Shown in pieces: positions 16,741 to 24,154 of a DNA stretch of 42,403 nt (position 1 is the stretch's first letter; each line of letters starts with the position of its first letter). Source of the DNA: Chloroflexota bacterium. Lineage in GTDB: Bacteria; Chloroflexota; Anaerolineae; Anaerolineales; Anaerolineaceae. The position numbers were made by a program, and so were the translations under genes. Under the pieces are notes generated by a model that was given only the letters and a program-made list of their open reading frames with translations, was not told where the DNA came from and searched no databases. The stretch spans positions 1 through 42,403 of the forward strand of contig JAEKNU010000035.1 of NCBI GenBank assembly GCA_016838895.1, read 5' to 3'.

Positions 16741-17706
16741 GTGGAACGGAAAGAAAAACAATCCTTCTTGGATCAATTAACGAGCATGGACCCAAAAATC
16801 TTTATCGGTTTAATCGCCATCAGCGGTGTTTTATTTGGTGCATTATTGAGCGGCTTTCTGGGAGGGAATTCATCCTCCAGCAAAGTGCCGCCCACGCCCA
16901 CCCCGCGTGATCCATTGGCGGCCGCACCGACGCAGTTTTTTGTGCCTACGCTGGTTGCCAGTACCACGCCGGAAATCAATCCTTTTCTGGAGCAAACCCA
17001 GCAGGCAGCCATCGCCGTTACCGAAGAAGCTACGGTTACAGAGACGGCCATAGCGCCATTGCTTCCTACAGATGTACAATTCACCGCCACCAGTGCGGCC
17101 AGCCTGGCGGGCATGCAGGATCAGTTATCCGCGCAGCCGGTGTTGCTCAATGATGGCTTCGATGACGATCAATATGGCTGGACCCCCTATGCCGATACGG
17201 GCTTTGCGGTATCCATCGATAATAGCGCCATGCAGATGTTCTTTTCCGAACCCAGCTATGCACCTTTTCTGTGGACCTGTGACGCCTGCGGCACCTTTGA
17301 GCATTATGCCTATCAAGTGGACATCAAAACCGCCGTGGACAGCGGCACGATCATCGCCGGTTTGGTGTTTGGTTCACCCAGCCGTATTGATCAATTACCT
17401 TTTCAGCAGGCATATGCACTCTCGATATACAGCACTGGCGAGATGATTTTGCAACACATTTCCGCTGGCGGAATTCAAACCGTGCAGCAGTGGGACAAAT
17501 ATCACAGCCAGTTCAAAACGGACGGTAATTATCACACCCTGCAGGTGCTTGCCGATGAAAACAAAGTTGCCATTTTTATGGATGGTAAATCATTGGGGGA
17601 TGAAATTGAGTTGGCACAATCCACATCCGGGTATGTGGGGCTGGTGGTGCAGTCCACCAATCAACTGGTTTATTATGATAACTTGCAAGTGATTGCCCTA
17701 CCGTAA
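16741..17706 (+). CDS. Membrane-anchored extracytoplasmic protein with a lectin/LamG-like domain
   Basis: About 321 residues from the GTG at 16741; a TTG at 16699 and an ATG at 16786 are alternative starts. One N-terminal membrane anchor (IFIGLIAISGVLFGALLSGF) is followed by a Pro/Thr/Ser-rich stalk beginning PPTPTPRDP. From about residue 130 a beta-rich domain begins with LLNDGFDDDQYGWTPY and ends with GYVGLVVQS, LVYYDNLQVIA. This is the pattern of concanavalin A-like jelly-roll modules that bind sugars or polymers at the cell surface. A Cys pair lies in TCDACG. The ligand is unknown. Confidence 0.72.
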   Translation: MERKEKQSFLDQLTSMDPKIFIGLIAISGVLFGALLSGFLGGNSSSSKVPPTPTPRDPLAAAPTQFFVPTLVASTTPEINPFLEQTQQAAIAVTEEATVTETAIAPLLPTDVQFTATSAASLAGMQDQLSAQPVLLNDGFDDDQYGWTPYADTGFAVSIDNSAMQMFFSEPSYAPFLWTCDACGTFEHYAYQVDIKTAVDSGTIIAGLVFGSPSRIDQLPFQQAYALSIYSTGEMILQHISAGGIQTVQQWDKYHSQFKTDGNYHTLQVLADENKVAIFMDGKSLGDEIELAQSTSGYVGLVVQSTNQLVYYDNLQVIALP

Positions 17707-17708
17707 GA

Positions 17709-18329
17709 TTACCGCTTCTGTGCCTCAATAGATATCCATGGTCGGCGGGACTGGGCTTCGTTGAGATACTTGATCTTAAATCCAGAGGTTTCCAGCAATC
17801 CGCTAATTTCTTCGATTTGATAATGGGCGTAATAGCGTTGCGTGGGTTCATATGGACGGGTTTCAAAACCTTCGGTTTCGCCTTTCTGCACTGCCACATG
17901 CAGCCATCCTTGTGAGGCCAACACACGATTCATTTCATGCAAGGCTTGCGGGGTTTGTGTTTTTGGCAAATGCAGCAGCGCCGCCTGACACCAGATCATG
18001 CCCAGGCTAGCATTAACGTATGGCAGATAGCGCATGTCCAGTTGAAACAGATCGCCTGTGACAACTTTTTTGGCTTCCCGCAGCATACCCAGTGATAAAT
18101 CAGCACCCATCAGGCACAGGTCTTGTGCATCAAACCAGGCCATGTCCCGCCCGGCACCACATCCCAGATCCAGATAAAAGGCTGGCAGGTCTGACTGCAT
18201 ATGGATTGCCTGGATGATACGCTCTGCCGCATGCAGTACATAGGGCTGCATTTTGGCATTGCGCGCGGCGTAGGTGCTGACAATTTGATCATAGGCATGC
18301 TGGTTTTGGGTTTGCGGGTCAAGTTTCAT
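17709..18329 (-). CDS. Class I SAM-dependent methyltransferase
   Basis: About 206 residues. Motif I is YLDLGCGAGRDMAWF, motif II acid is in LMGADLSLGML, and later motifs include MIWCQAALLHLPK and MNRVLASQGWLHVAVQKG. Substrate unknown. The ATG at 18329 has no ribosome site; TATAAT lies 7 bases upstream, which suggests a leaderless message. A longer in-frame extension reaches into the divergent nitroreductase promoter and is not used. The 3' end abuts the convergent lectin-like gene with only 2 bases between stop codons. Confidence 0.85.
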   Translation of the reverse strand: MKLDPQTQNQHAYDQIVSTYAARNAKMQPYVLHAAERIIQAIHMQSDLPAFYLDLGCGAGRDMAWFDAQDLCLMGADLSLGMLREAKKVVTGDLFQLDMRYLPYVNASLGMIWCQAALLHLPKTQTPQALHEMNRVLASQGWLHVAVQKGETEGFETRPYEPTQRYYAHYQIEEISGLLETSGFKIKYLNEAQSRRPWISIEAQKR

Positions 18330-18336
18330 GGGATTT

Positions 18337-18342
18337 ATTATA
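18337..18342 (-). promoter_or_regulatory. -10 box of a leaderless promoter
   Basis: TATAAT on the minus strand, ending 7 bases before the ATG of the methyltransferase gene. No good -35 hexamer was seen. Confidence 0.55.
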
Positions 18343-18439
18343 CTGAATAATTTCCAAATCAGGCCTGCAAGTTTTCCTGACCAAGCTGAAGGTGTTATGA
18401 TACATTTAATCCTGAAAATAAAATTGGAGAATGCAACCC

Positions 18440-19270
18440 ATGAATGCAATCGAAAGCAGAAAAAGTGTACGAAATTTTCAACAAAGCCCCCTTAGGGATA
18501 GTGACATACAGAAAATTCAAACCTATCTCAACAAGCCTGAAAACCGTATTGGCCCGCATGGGAATCAAATAAAATTGAAATTATTGTTAGGCAGTGCTTT
18601 AAACAATAATGAAAAAATAGCCACCTACGGCATAATCAAAAATGCACAGGGTTATTTATTGGGCAGCTGCATCAATACTGCGCAGGCGGTGTTTGATTTC
18701 AGCTTTGTCTTCGAAGGATTGATTTTATATCTGACTGAATCAGGTATCGGTACCTGCTGGTTGGGCGGCACCTTTAAACGTCAGGAGATTTTGCAGTACT
18801 TCCCCTTAAATGAGAATGAAATTATCCCGGCCATTTCGCCCTTAGGCTATGCCATGGATAACAAGCATTTCAAAGAACGCATGATGCGCCAATTTATCAA
18901 AGCCGATCGGCGCAAATCAGCAGATCAACTCTTTTTCTGCGAAGATTTCACAAAACCGCTGACCAATCAGGCAGAGGTCTATCAGCAACCATTGGAATAT
19001 ATACGCATCGCGCCTTCAGCCAAAAACAATCAACCCTGGCGTATTGTGGTCAGTAAAGATTTATCGAAAGTACATTTTTATATTTTGAATAAATTGCAAA
19101 ACGAAAAGGCCTTTGCCTGTGCGCAAGAGATACTGGATATCGGCATTGCGTATCGCCATTTTGTGAGCGGCATGGCTGAGCAGGGTATTCAGGGGCAGTT
19201 AATATCCGATGATCCTGGGATTGAAATGGTAAATGAAATGGAATACATTGGCACATGGATGGGAGAGTAA
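18440..19270 (+). CDS. Nitroreductase-family protein
   Basis: About 276 residues. The N-terminal ESRKSVRNFQQSPL is the FMN-phosphate-binding opening of nitroreductases; GIGTCWLGGTFKR matches the central flavin-site motif, and IRIAPSAKNNQPWRIVV is the substrate/flavin motif (SA.N.QPW). The order of motifs suggests a long, two-segment 'TM nitroreductase' type member. It likely reduces nitro or quinone compounds with NAD(P)H, but the substrate is not evident. GGAG lies 11 bases before the ATG at 18440; an ATG 9 bases earlier is possible. It ends in a strong terminator. Confidence 0.8.
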   Translation: MNAIESRKSVRNFQQSPLRDSDIQKIQTYLNKPENRIGPHGNQIKLKLLLGSALNNNEKIATYGIIKNAQGYLLGSCINTAQAVFDFSFVFEGLILYLTESGIGTCWLGGTFKRQEILQYFPLNENEIIPAISPLGYAMDNKHFKERMMRQFIKADRRKSADQLFFCEDFTKPLTNQAEVYQQPLEYIRIAPSAKNNQPWRIVVSKDLSKVHFYILNKLQNEKAFACAQEILDIGIAYRHFVSGMAEQGIQGQLISDDPGIEMVNEMEYIGTWMGE

Positions 19271-19319
19271 TTTCCATCAACGAAACATATATATATATTT
19301 TCGTTTAATAAAAAAAATA

Positions 19320-19350
19320 AACCTTCCAGGTTTTGAAAACCTGGAAGGTT
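19320..19350. terminator. Bidirectional terminator between convergent genes
   Basis: A 15-bp stem around a single central base, built on AACCTTCCAGGTTTT and its complement, followed by TTTTTG. It lies between the nitroreductase gene and the convergent methyltransferase gene. Confidence 0.88.
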
Positions 19351-19361
19351 TTTGCTATACA

Positions 19362-20246
19362 TTATTCCTTCATCAAGCGGAAATCGTAGATGCCGTCCTC
19401 AAAAGGATAAGTCTGCCCGCAGGAGCATTTCAAGAGTGGCGGGGTATCTTCCAATTCAGCCCCACATTGCGGGCAGCGGAAGAAGGTGCCATCAACAGCC
19501 TGAGGTTTGGCGTTTTTCAAACGATTGCGAGTAAAGATGCTGGGAGTGAGCTGCCACCAATTGCTGGTGAGCTGTGCCATGGAATCCATCCAGGCCAGCA
19601 TTTTTGTGGGGAATACTTTCTTGAGCAATGCCATGCGGAAATGACTGACGGTGAGCAATTTCTCCGTATGAAATCCCAATGATTGCAGCCAGGATTTTAC
19701 CGTCTGGGGGTGAAAATCAAAATTCAGGGCAGCAAATTCGACCGGTTCCGGGGCATTCGGATCCCAGGTTTGCTTCTTGAGTGCATAACGTAAAATGGCT
19801 TTCAGATTATGTTTGTTGGCATATTCCAGAATAAAAACCGCTTTACTTTGCAATACATCCGCGACCTGTTCCAGTGCCATACGCGCATCCGCCATATGAT
19901 GCAGCGTGCGGATCATGGTGGCGCCGTCAAATAAACCACTGACAAAAGGCAGGTGATACACATCAGCAGCTACATATACATAGCGCTCACTATCGCCTAG
20001 CTGTTGGCGAGCCTGTTCCAATTGCGTGCGGGAATAATCCAATAGCACAATTTTTTTATAATTCTTGTATCGAGGGGTGTTGCGTCCGGCACCAGCGCCC
20101 AGCTCCAGCATCAGCTTGCCAGATTCAGGCAGCAGTTTCTTGAGCGCCTTTTCTTCAACGGCGTCTTCGTAGGCACGGCCGCCTTTTTCCCAGAAACTGG
20201 TTTGATAATCTGAACCTTCGTAATTACAAATGGGTGGGGTATTCAT
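19362..20246 (-). CDS. SAM-dependent methyltransferase with C-terminal zinc ribbon
   Basis: 294 residues. The methyltransferase core is in the first half: LMLELGAGAGRNTPRY (motif I), IVLLDYSRTQLEQAR, ATMIRTLHHMADAR and SKAVFILEYANK. The last 40 residues carry two Cys pairs, FRCPQCGAELED and LKCSCGQTYPFEDGIYDF, matching the Trm112-like ribbon often found with SAM methyltransferases. Many such proteins act on lipids, quinones or nucleic acid; the target is unknown. AAGGA lies 10 bases before the ATG. It is immediately downstream of the SRP RNA gene on the same strand, but that RNA has its own terminator-like tail. Confidence 0.85.
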   Translation of the reverse strand: MNTPPICNYEGSDYQTSFWEKGGRAYEDAVEEKALKKLLPESGKLMLELGAGAGRNTPRYKNYKKIVLLDYSRTQLEQARQQLGDSERYVYVAADVYHLPFVSGLFDGATMIRTLHHMADARMALEQVADVLQSKAVFILEYANKHNLKAILRYALKKQTWDPNAPEPVEFAALNFDFHPQTVKSWLQSLGFHTEKLLTVSHFRMALLKKVFPTKMLAWMDSMAQLTSNWWQLTPSIFTRNRLKNAKPQAVDGTFFRCPQCGAELEDTPPLLKCSCGQTYPFEDGIYDFRLMKE

Positions 20247-20269
20247 GAAGTAAAATCCTTGAGATAAAA

Positions 20270-20381
20270 ATACGTCCGAGCAGGAGATCCGGCGGCGCCC
20301 GGAATAACCACCTTACCGCTGCTTCCTCTCGGACCTGACGGGGTTCAGGGGCTTCCGCCGCGCCGGTCCCACCCGGACGCG
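20270..20381 (-). ncRNA. ffs: Signal recognition particle RNA (4.5S type)
   Basis: The minus strand contains the conserved apical SRP domain GTCAGGTCCGAGAGGAAGCA followed by GCGGTAAG. The terminal stem pairs CGTCCG near the 5' end with CGGACG near the 3' end, enclosing CCGGCG/CGCCGG. The length is about 112 nt, as for the short bacterial SRP RNA. The tail TATTTTTATC acts as a terminator. It binds Ffh and targets membrane proteins. Confidence 0.95.
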
Positions 20382-20386
20382 TGCTA

Positions 20387-20415
20387 AGTATATTGTATAG
20401 AGGTATGGATGTCAA
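20387..20415 (-). promoter_or_regulatory. SRP RNA promoter
   Basis: TTGACA (20410-20415), a 17-base spacer and TATACT (20387-20392) on the minus strand, placing the start about 20380, at the base of the terminal stem. Confidence 0.85.
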
Positions 20416-20444
20416 TTGCATTGCATATGCAGGTTTGGCACAAA

Positions 20445-20468
20445 AAAAGCTGATTCTCATCAGCTTTT
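20445..20468 (-). terminator. Terminator of the pcrA gene
   Basis: A 10-bp perfect stem AAAAGCTGAT/ATCAGCTTTT with a 4-base loop, 7 bases past the helicase stop codon and followed by seven U on the minus strand. Confidence 0.88.
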
Positions 20469-20474
20469 CGGTAT

Positions 20475-22685
20475 TCAGGAAATAATTTCCAGCCTGGCTA
20501 ATTCGGCATCCACACGTTTCATACCCACACTAGCGAAATTGATTTCCACAATCTCACAACCATCTTCCAGTTTACTGTCCAGAACGATGCCTTCGCCCCA
20601 AACGGCGTGTGTGACGCGCATGGGATGAGCAAATAAAAGTTCCTTGGTGGGTTTTGCTGCTGCCGGAGGCTGATTGTTGGTATTTAATCGGGACAAAAAT
20701 TGTTCTGCATCCTTCCAGTTTGCCGCAACATTGCGGTGGGTCACCGGACGCAAACCTTGCTGTTGCATTAGCTCTCGAGGAATATCATCAAGGAAACGAG
20801 ATGCGGTACTGTAAGTGAAGCTACCATATTGACTGCGCTGGTCTGCACGGATGAGATATAACACATCCTTGGCACGCGTCATGCCCACATACAGTAAGCG
20901 GCGCTCTTCGTCCATCTCTTCCGGGTCCGGGCTGTCAATTGAGCGGTTGTGAGGAATCAATCCTTCATCCAAACCGATAATATAAACTCGTTTATATTCC
21001 AATCCCTTGGCAGCGTGCAAGGTCAATAAAGTCGGTGCATCATCGGAATCCTGTATGGTATCCTGATCGGAGACCAGCGCCAGATTTTCCAGAAATTCAA
21101 CCATGCCTTTCTCATTGTACTCATACGCCAGTTTACGCAGCTCTTGCACGTTTTCCCATCGGATTGCACCTTCTTCGGTGCCATCATCCAGATATGCATG
21201 GTAATCCACATCAGTAAGGATGCTGTCAAATACATCCGAAACGGTACCGCCATCCAACAATTCCACCCATTTTAATAAATGCAATCCAAAGGTACGCAGG
21301 ATGGCTGCCGAGCTACCCAGACGAATCCAGTGCGCAGATTTTTCGCCATTACGCGCCATATCAAGTAATACCTCTCCGGAAGTGGTTTGCCCCTGAAAGG
21401 CTGTTTTGGCCAGTTCTTCCAGTTTTTTGGGACCTATACCGCGGCGGGGGGTATTGATCGCCCGCATCAAACTGATTTGATCTGCGGGATTGAAAATCAG
21501 GCGCAAATAGGCAATCATATCCTTGACTTCTCGGCGACCGTAAAAGCGTTGTGCGCCAACCAGCCGATAGGACAAACTGGCATGTAGAAAAGCTTCTTCA
21601 AGCAGGCGTGATTGGGCATTGGTGCGGTACATAATGGCAATATCACGTCCGCGTTCACCGGATTGCATTGCCGTGCGAATGGAACTGACTACAAACTCAG
21701 CTTCGTGATGCCCATCATCGGCTTCAAAGTACTGTAATTTTTCACCGGCTTCGTTTCGTGCTGCACTTAGATGTTTAGGGGTGCGATTTTTGTTCTGATT
21801 AATCACCGCCTGGGCTGCATCAAGAATGGTTTGGGTGGAGCGGTAGTTTTCTTCCAGTAAAATTTTATTGGCAGTGGGATAATCCTTTTCAAAGCGGATC
21901 ACATTGTGATAATCCGCGCCGCGCCAGCGATAAATGGATTGATCTTCATCACCAACAACATACAAATTATGATGTACTGAACTCAATAAATACAGCAATT
22001 GATACTGCGCTTTATTGGTATCCTGAAATTCATCAACCAGCATATGCTCAAATTGCTGGGCATAGCGTTGGCGCACCGTATTGTTTTCCACTAATAAGCG
22101 TACTGTCCACAAAAGCAAATCATCAAAATCCAGTGCATTGGACTGCATTAATAATTTCTGGTAGCGCAGGTAAACCTTCGCAACTAACTCTTCACGAGTG
22201 GAGCCGGGAATATAGTCTTCGGCAGGAATCAGCTCATTTTTAGCATTTGAAATTGCCGAATGAATACTTTGTGGACGATAGATTTTGTCATTGATATTAA
22301 ACTCTTTGAAAACCTGCTTGATAACCGCTAATTGATCATCGGCATCAAAGATGACATAATTGGAATCAAAAGGCAAATGCTGGGCTTCTCGCCGCAAAAT
22401 ACGGCCGCATACCGAGTGAAATGTACCTAGCCAGAGTCCATGGCTTTTCCCGCCAATCAGGGAATCCAGACGATCTGCCATTTGACGAGCGGCTTTGTTG
22501 GTGAAGGTCACTGCTAGAATTTGATATGGATTAATTGCCATTTCCTGAATGAGATGGGCAATACGATAAGTCAGCACGCGCGTTTTTCCGGATCCGGGAC
22601 CAGCCAGTACAAGTGCCTGTCCAGTTGCCGAAGTAACGGCTTGATTTTGTTTTTGGTTCAATTGGGCTTCAGTATGTGATTTCAT
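20475..22685 (-). CDS. pcrA: ATP-dependent DNA helicase PcrA/UvrD (superfamily 1A)
   Basis: About 736 residues, full length for PcrA. In order: the Q-motif region LNQKQNQAVT, Walker A GPGSGKTR (29-36), motif II VDEFQDTN, motif III GDEDQSIYRWRGAD, motif IV NYRST, motif V TLHAAKGLEYKRV and motif VI VGMTRAKD. The C-terminal region (HAVWGEGIVL through VGMKRV) matches the Tudor-like domain that binds RNA polymerase. It unwinds DNA 3'-5' in nucleotide excision repair, replication restart and transcription-coupled repair. The start is the ATG at 22685. Its promoter sits so close that the message has almost no leader. Confidence 0.96.
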   Translation of the reverse strand: MKSHTEAQLNQKQNQAVTSATGQALVLAGPGSGKTRVLTYRIAHLIQEMAINPYQILAVTFTNKAARQMADRLDSLIGGKSHGLWLGTFHSVCGRILRREAQHLPFDSNYVIFDADDQLAVIKQVFKEFNINDKIYRPQSIHSAISNAKNELIPAEDYIPGSTREELVAKVYLRYQKLLMQSNALDFDDLLLWTVRLLVENNTVRQRYAQQFEHMLVDEFQDTNKAQYQLLYLLSSVHHNLYVVGDEDQSIYRWRGADYHNVIRFEKDYPTANKILLEENYRSTQTILDAAQAVINQNKNRTPKHLSAARNEAGEKLQYFEADDGHHEAEFVVSSIRTAMQSGERGRDIAIMYRTNAQSRLLEEAFLHASLSYRLVGAQRFYGRREVKDMIAYLRLIFNPADQISLMRAINTPRRGIGPKKLEELAKTAFQGQTTSGEVLLDMARNGEKSAHWIRLGSSAAILRTFGLHLLKWVELLDGGTVSDVFDSILTDVDYHAYLDDGTEEGAIRWENVQELRKLAYEYNEKGMVEFLENLALVSDQDTIQDSDDAPTLLTLHAAKGLEYKRVYIIGLDEGLIPHNRSIDSPDPEEMDEERRLLYVGMTRAKDVLYLIRADQRSQYGSFTYSTASRFLDDIPRELMQQQGLRPVTHRNVAANWKDAEQFLSRLNTNNQPPAAAKPTKELLFAHPMRVTHAVWGEGIVLDSKLEDGCEIVEINFASVGMKRVDAELARLEIIS

Positions 22686-22694
22686 AGCGTGATG

Positions 22695-22724
22695 ATTGTA
22701 ACGGCGAGAGGTGCACCCTGTCAA
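22695..22724 (-). promoter_or_regulatory. pcrA promoter
   Basis: TTGACA (22719-22724), an 18-base spacer and TACAAT (22695-22700) on the minus strand. The ATG lies 9 bases past the -10 box, so the leader is about 2-3 bases. Confidence 0.75.
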
Positions 22725-22749
22725 CAATAGCTGCTGATCTGGCCGGGGT

Positions 22750-22832
22750 AAAAAAAAGGGATCCTCGGCAAAAGGGCGAAGATCCCAATACGAGCCGGGG
22801 AAAACAATAAAACACCGAATAAAATCCGGCTC
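22750..22832 (-). ncRNA. Candidate small RNA with intrinsic terminator, unknown family
   Basis: On the minus strand a 7-bp stem, GAGCCGG (22826-22832) with CCGGCTC (22792-22798), closes a 27-base loop. It is followed by the hairpin GGGATC-TCG/CGA-GATCCC (22758-22786) and eight U (22750-22757). A TATACT -10 box at 22836-22841 would start transcription at or just inside the first stem. No minus-strand gene lies upstream, so this terminator must end an independent transcript of about 80 nt. No -35 match was found, and I do not recognise the RNA. The rest of the 400-base gap between pcrA and holB holds no gene. Confidence 0.6.
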
Positions 22833-23067
22833 AGAAGTATACTAAATTCCTGGTGCAATCATGAGAGGGGAAAATACCTGGGAATAGATTAACCCACATT
22901 TTCCCCTAAAATTCAGGGATAGGGGGAATATGATTGATTGAAGTGTGACGTAAGAATACTAGCAGAGAAAAAGATGACCCCGAGGAAAAGAAGTTGTCTA
23001 GACTTCATTTATATTATACATGATTTTTGTCTCATTTACTATACAATTAACTCCTAATTATATACGG

Positions 23068-23096
23068 TTGTCAGCCGCCGATTCTTGGACTACAAT
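23068..23096 (+). promoter_or_regulatory. holB promoter (leaderless)
   Basis: TTGTCA (23068-23073), a 17-base spacer and TACAAT (23091-23096). The ATG at 23103 falls on the predicted transcription start. Confidence 0.75.
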
Positions 23097-23102
23097 GCTG
23101 GT

Positions 23103-24089
23103 ATGGATTGGAAAATCATTGGACATGAATGGGCTGTAACTATGCTGCGACAGCACATCCAAAAAAGCAAATTACAGCACGCCTATTTGTTTACAGGCGC
23201 ACCCGGCATTGGAAAACGAACGCTGGCATTGAAATTTGCCCAGGCCATTAACTGCACAGCAAGCACAATGCCAGGAGCCCCATGTGATAGCTGCCGTGAT
23301 TGCAAGCAATTCGAAGCCATGCAGCATCCTGATTTATCACTGATTACACCTGAAGATGTCGGCGGAAAAATCAAAGTCAATCAGATTCGCGAATTGCAGC
23401 ATGTCTTGTCATTGGCGCCTTATCAATCCAAATATCGGATTGCACTATTACAGGGTTTTGACAAAGCAAATGCAAATGCGCAAAACGCTTTGCTTAAAAC
23501 ACTTGAAGAAGCCCCGCCGCGAGTAATTCTGCTGCTAACCAGTGTATCCGCTGAAAATTTACTCCCCACAATTGTATCCCGATGTGAAATACTGCGTCTG
23601 CGCCCCATGCCCTTACAGGTTCTACAAGAAGAGCTTACACAAAGTTGGCAGATTCCAGCAGAAAAAGCGCGCCTGTTGGCACACATCACCTCCGGTAGAT
23701 TAGGTGAAGCATTACAATATCACAATAATGAAACCTTGATGGAACAACGCAAAACCCATTTGGAAGACATGAATATATTATTAAAGTCCAACATTCGGGA
23801 TCGCTTCAGTTATGCCGAAAGTGCTTCTCAGGAAAAGCAGGAATTACATTTCCGTTTTGAGACCTGGCTTTCGCTCTGGCGAGATATGCTGCATTTGCAT
23901 GCCCAATCTCAGGCACCATTAATTAATCTGGATTGGCAGCAAGACTTAAATTCTCTTTGCCATCAAATAAATATCCATGAGATAAATGAGCAGGCATCTG
24001 CTATGGAACATGCCCTTGCCCAATTGGAGACCAATCAAAATCCAAGGCTATTAACTGAAGTCTTGCTAATGAATTGGCCAAAAATATAA
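23103..24089 (+). CDS. holB: DNA polymerase III subunit delta'
   Basis: About 328 residues. The AAA+ clamp-loader domain begins with DWKIIGHEWAV, then Walker A GAPGIGKRT (32-40). A four-Cys zinc module follows (INC, then PCDSCRDC), then IRELQHVLSLAPYQSKYRIALL, NALLKTLEEAPP and the SRC sensor in PTIVSRCEILRLRPM. The C-terminal part is the helical collar domain. It loads the beta clamp as part of the DnaX complex. The start is the ATG at 23103, which begins the conserved sequence and lacks a ribosome site; a TTG at 23085 lies between the promoter boxes and is rejected. Confidence 0.92.
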   Translation: MDWKIIGHEWAVTMLRQHIQKSKLQHAYLFTGAPGIGKRTLALKFAQAINCTASTMPGAPCDSCRDCKQFEAMQHPDLSLITPEDVGGKIKVNQIRELQHVLSLAPYQSKYRIALLQGFDKANANAQNALLKTLEEAPPRVILLLTSVSAENLLPTIVSRCEILRLRPMPLQVLQEELTQSWQIPAEKARLLAHITSGRLGEALQYHNNETLMEQRKTHLEDMNILLKSNIRDRFSYAESASQEKQELHFRFETWLSLWRDMLHLHAQSQAPLINLDWQQDLNSLCHQINIHEINEQASAMEHALAQLETNQNPRLLTEVLLMNWPKI

Positions 24090-24098
24090 TGTCAAAAG

Positions 24099-24132
24099 AA
24101 AAAATCCCTCCTATGCAGGAGGGATTTTTTTT
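24099..24132. terminator. Bidirectional terminator between convergent genes
   Basis: A 14-bp stem built on AAAAAATCCCTCCT with a 4-base loop and a T-tract on both sides. It separates holB from the convergent lipoprotein gene. Confidence 0.92.
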
Positions 24133-24154
24133 AGTAATTATTAGTTAGTTATTT

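Noticed and set aside
22846..23060. AT-rich stretch with TTAACCCACA and parS not far away, considered as a replication origin.
   Set aside because: No cluster of DnaA boxes matching TTATCCACA was found and no dnaA or dnaN gene is near.
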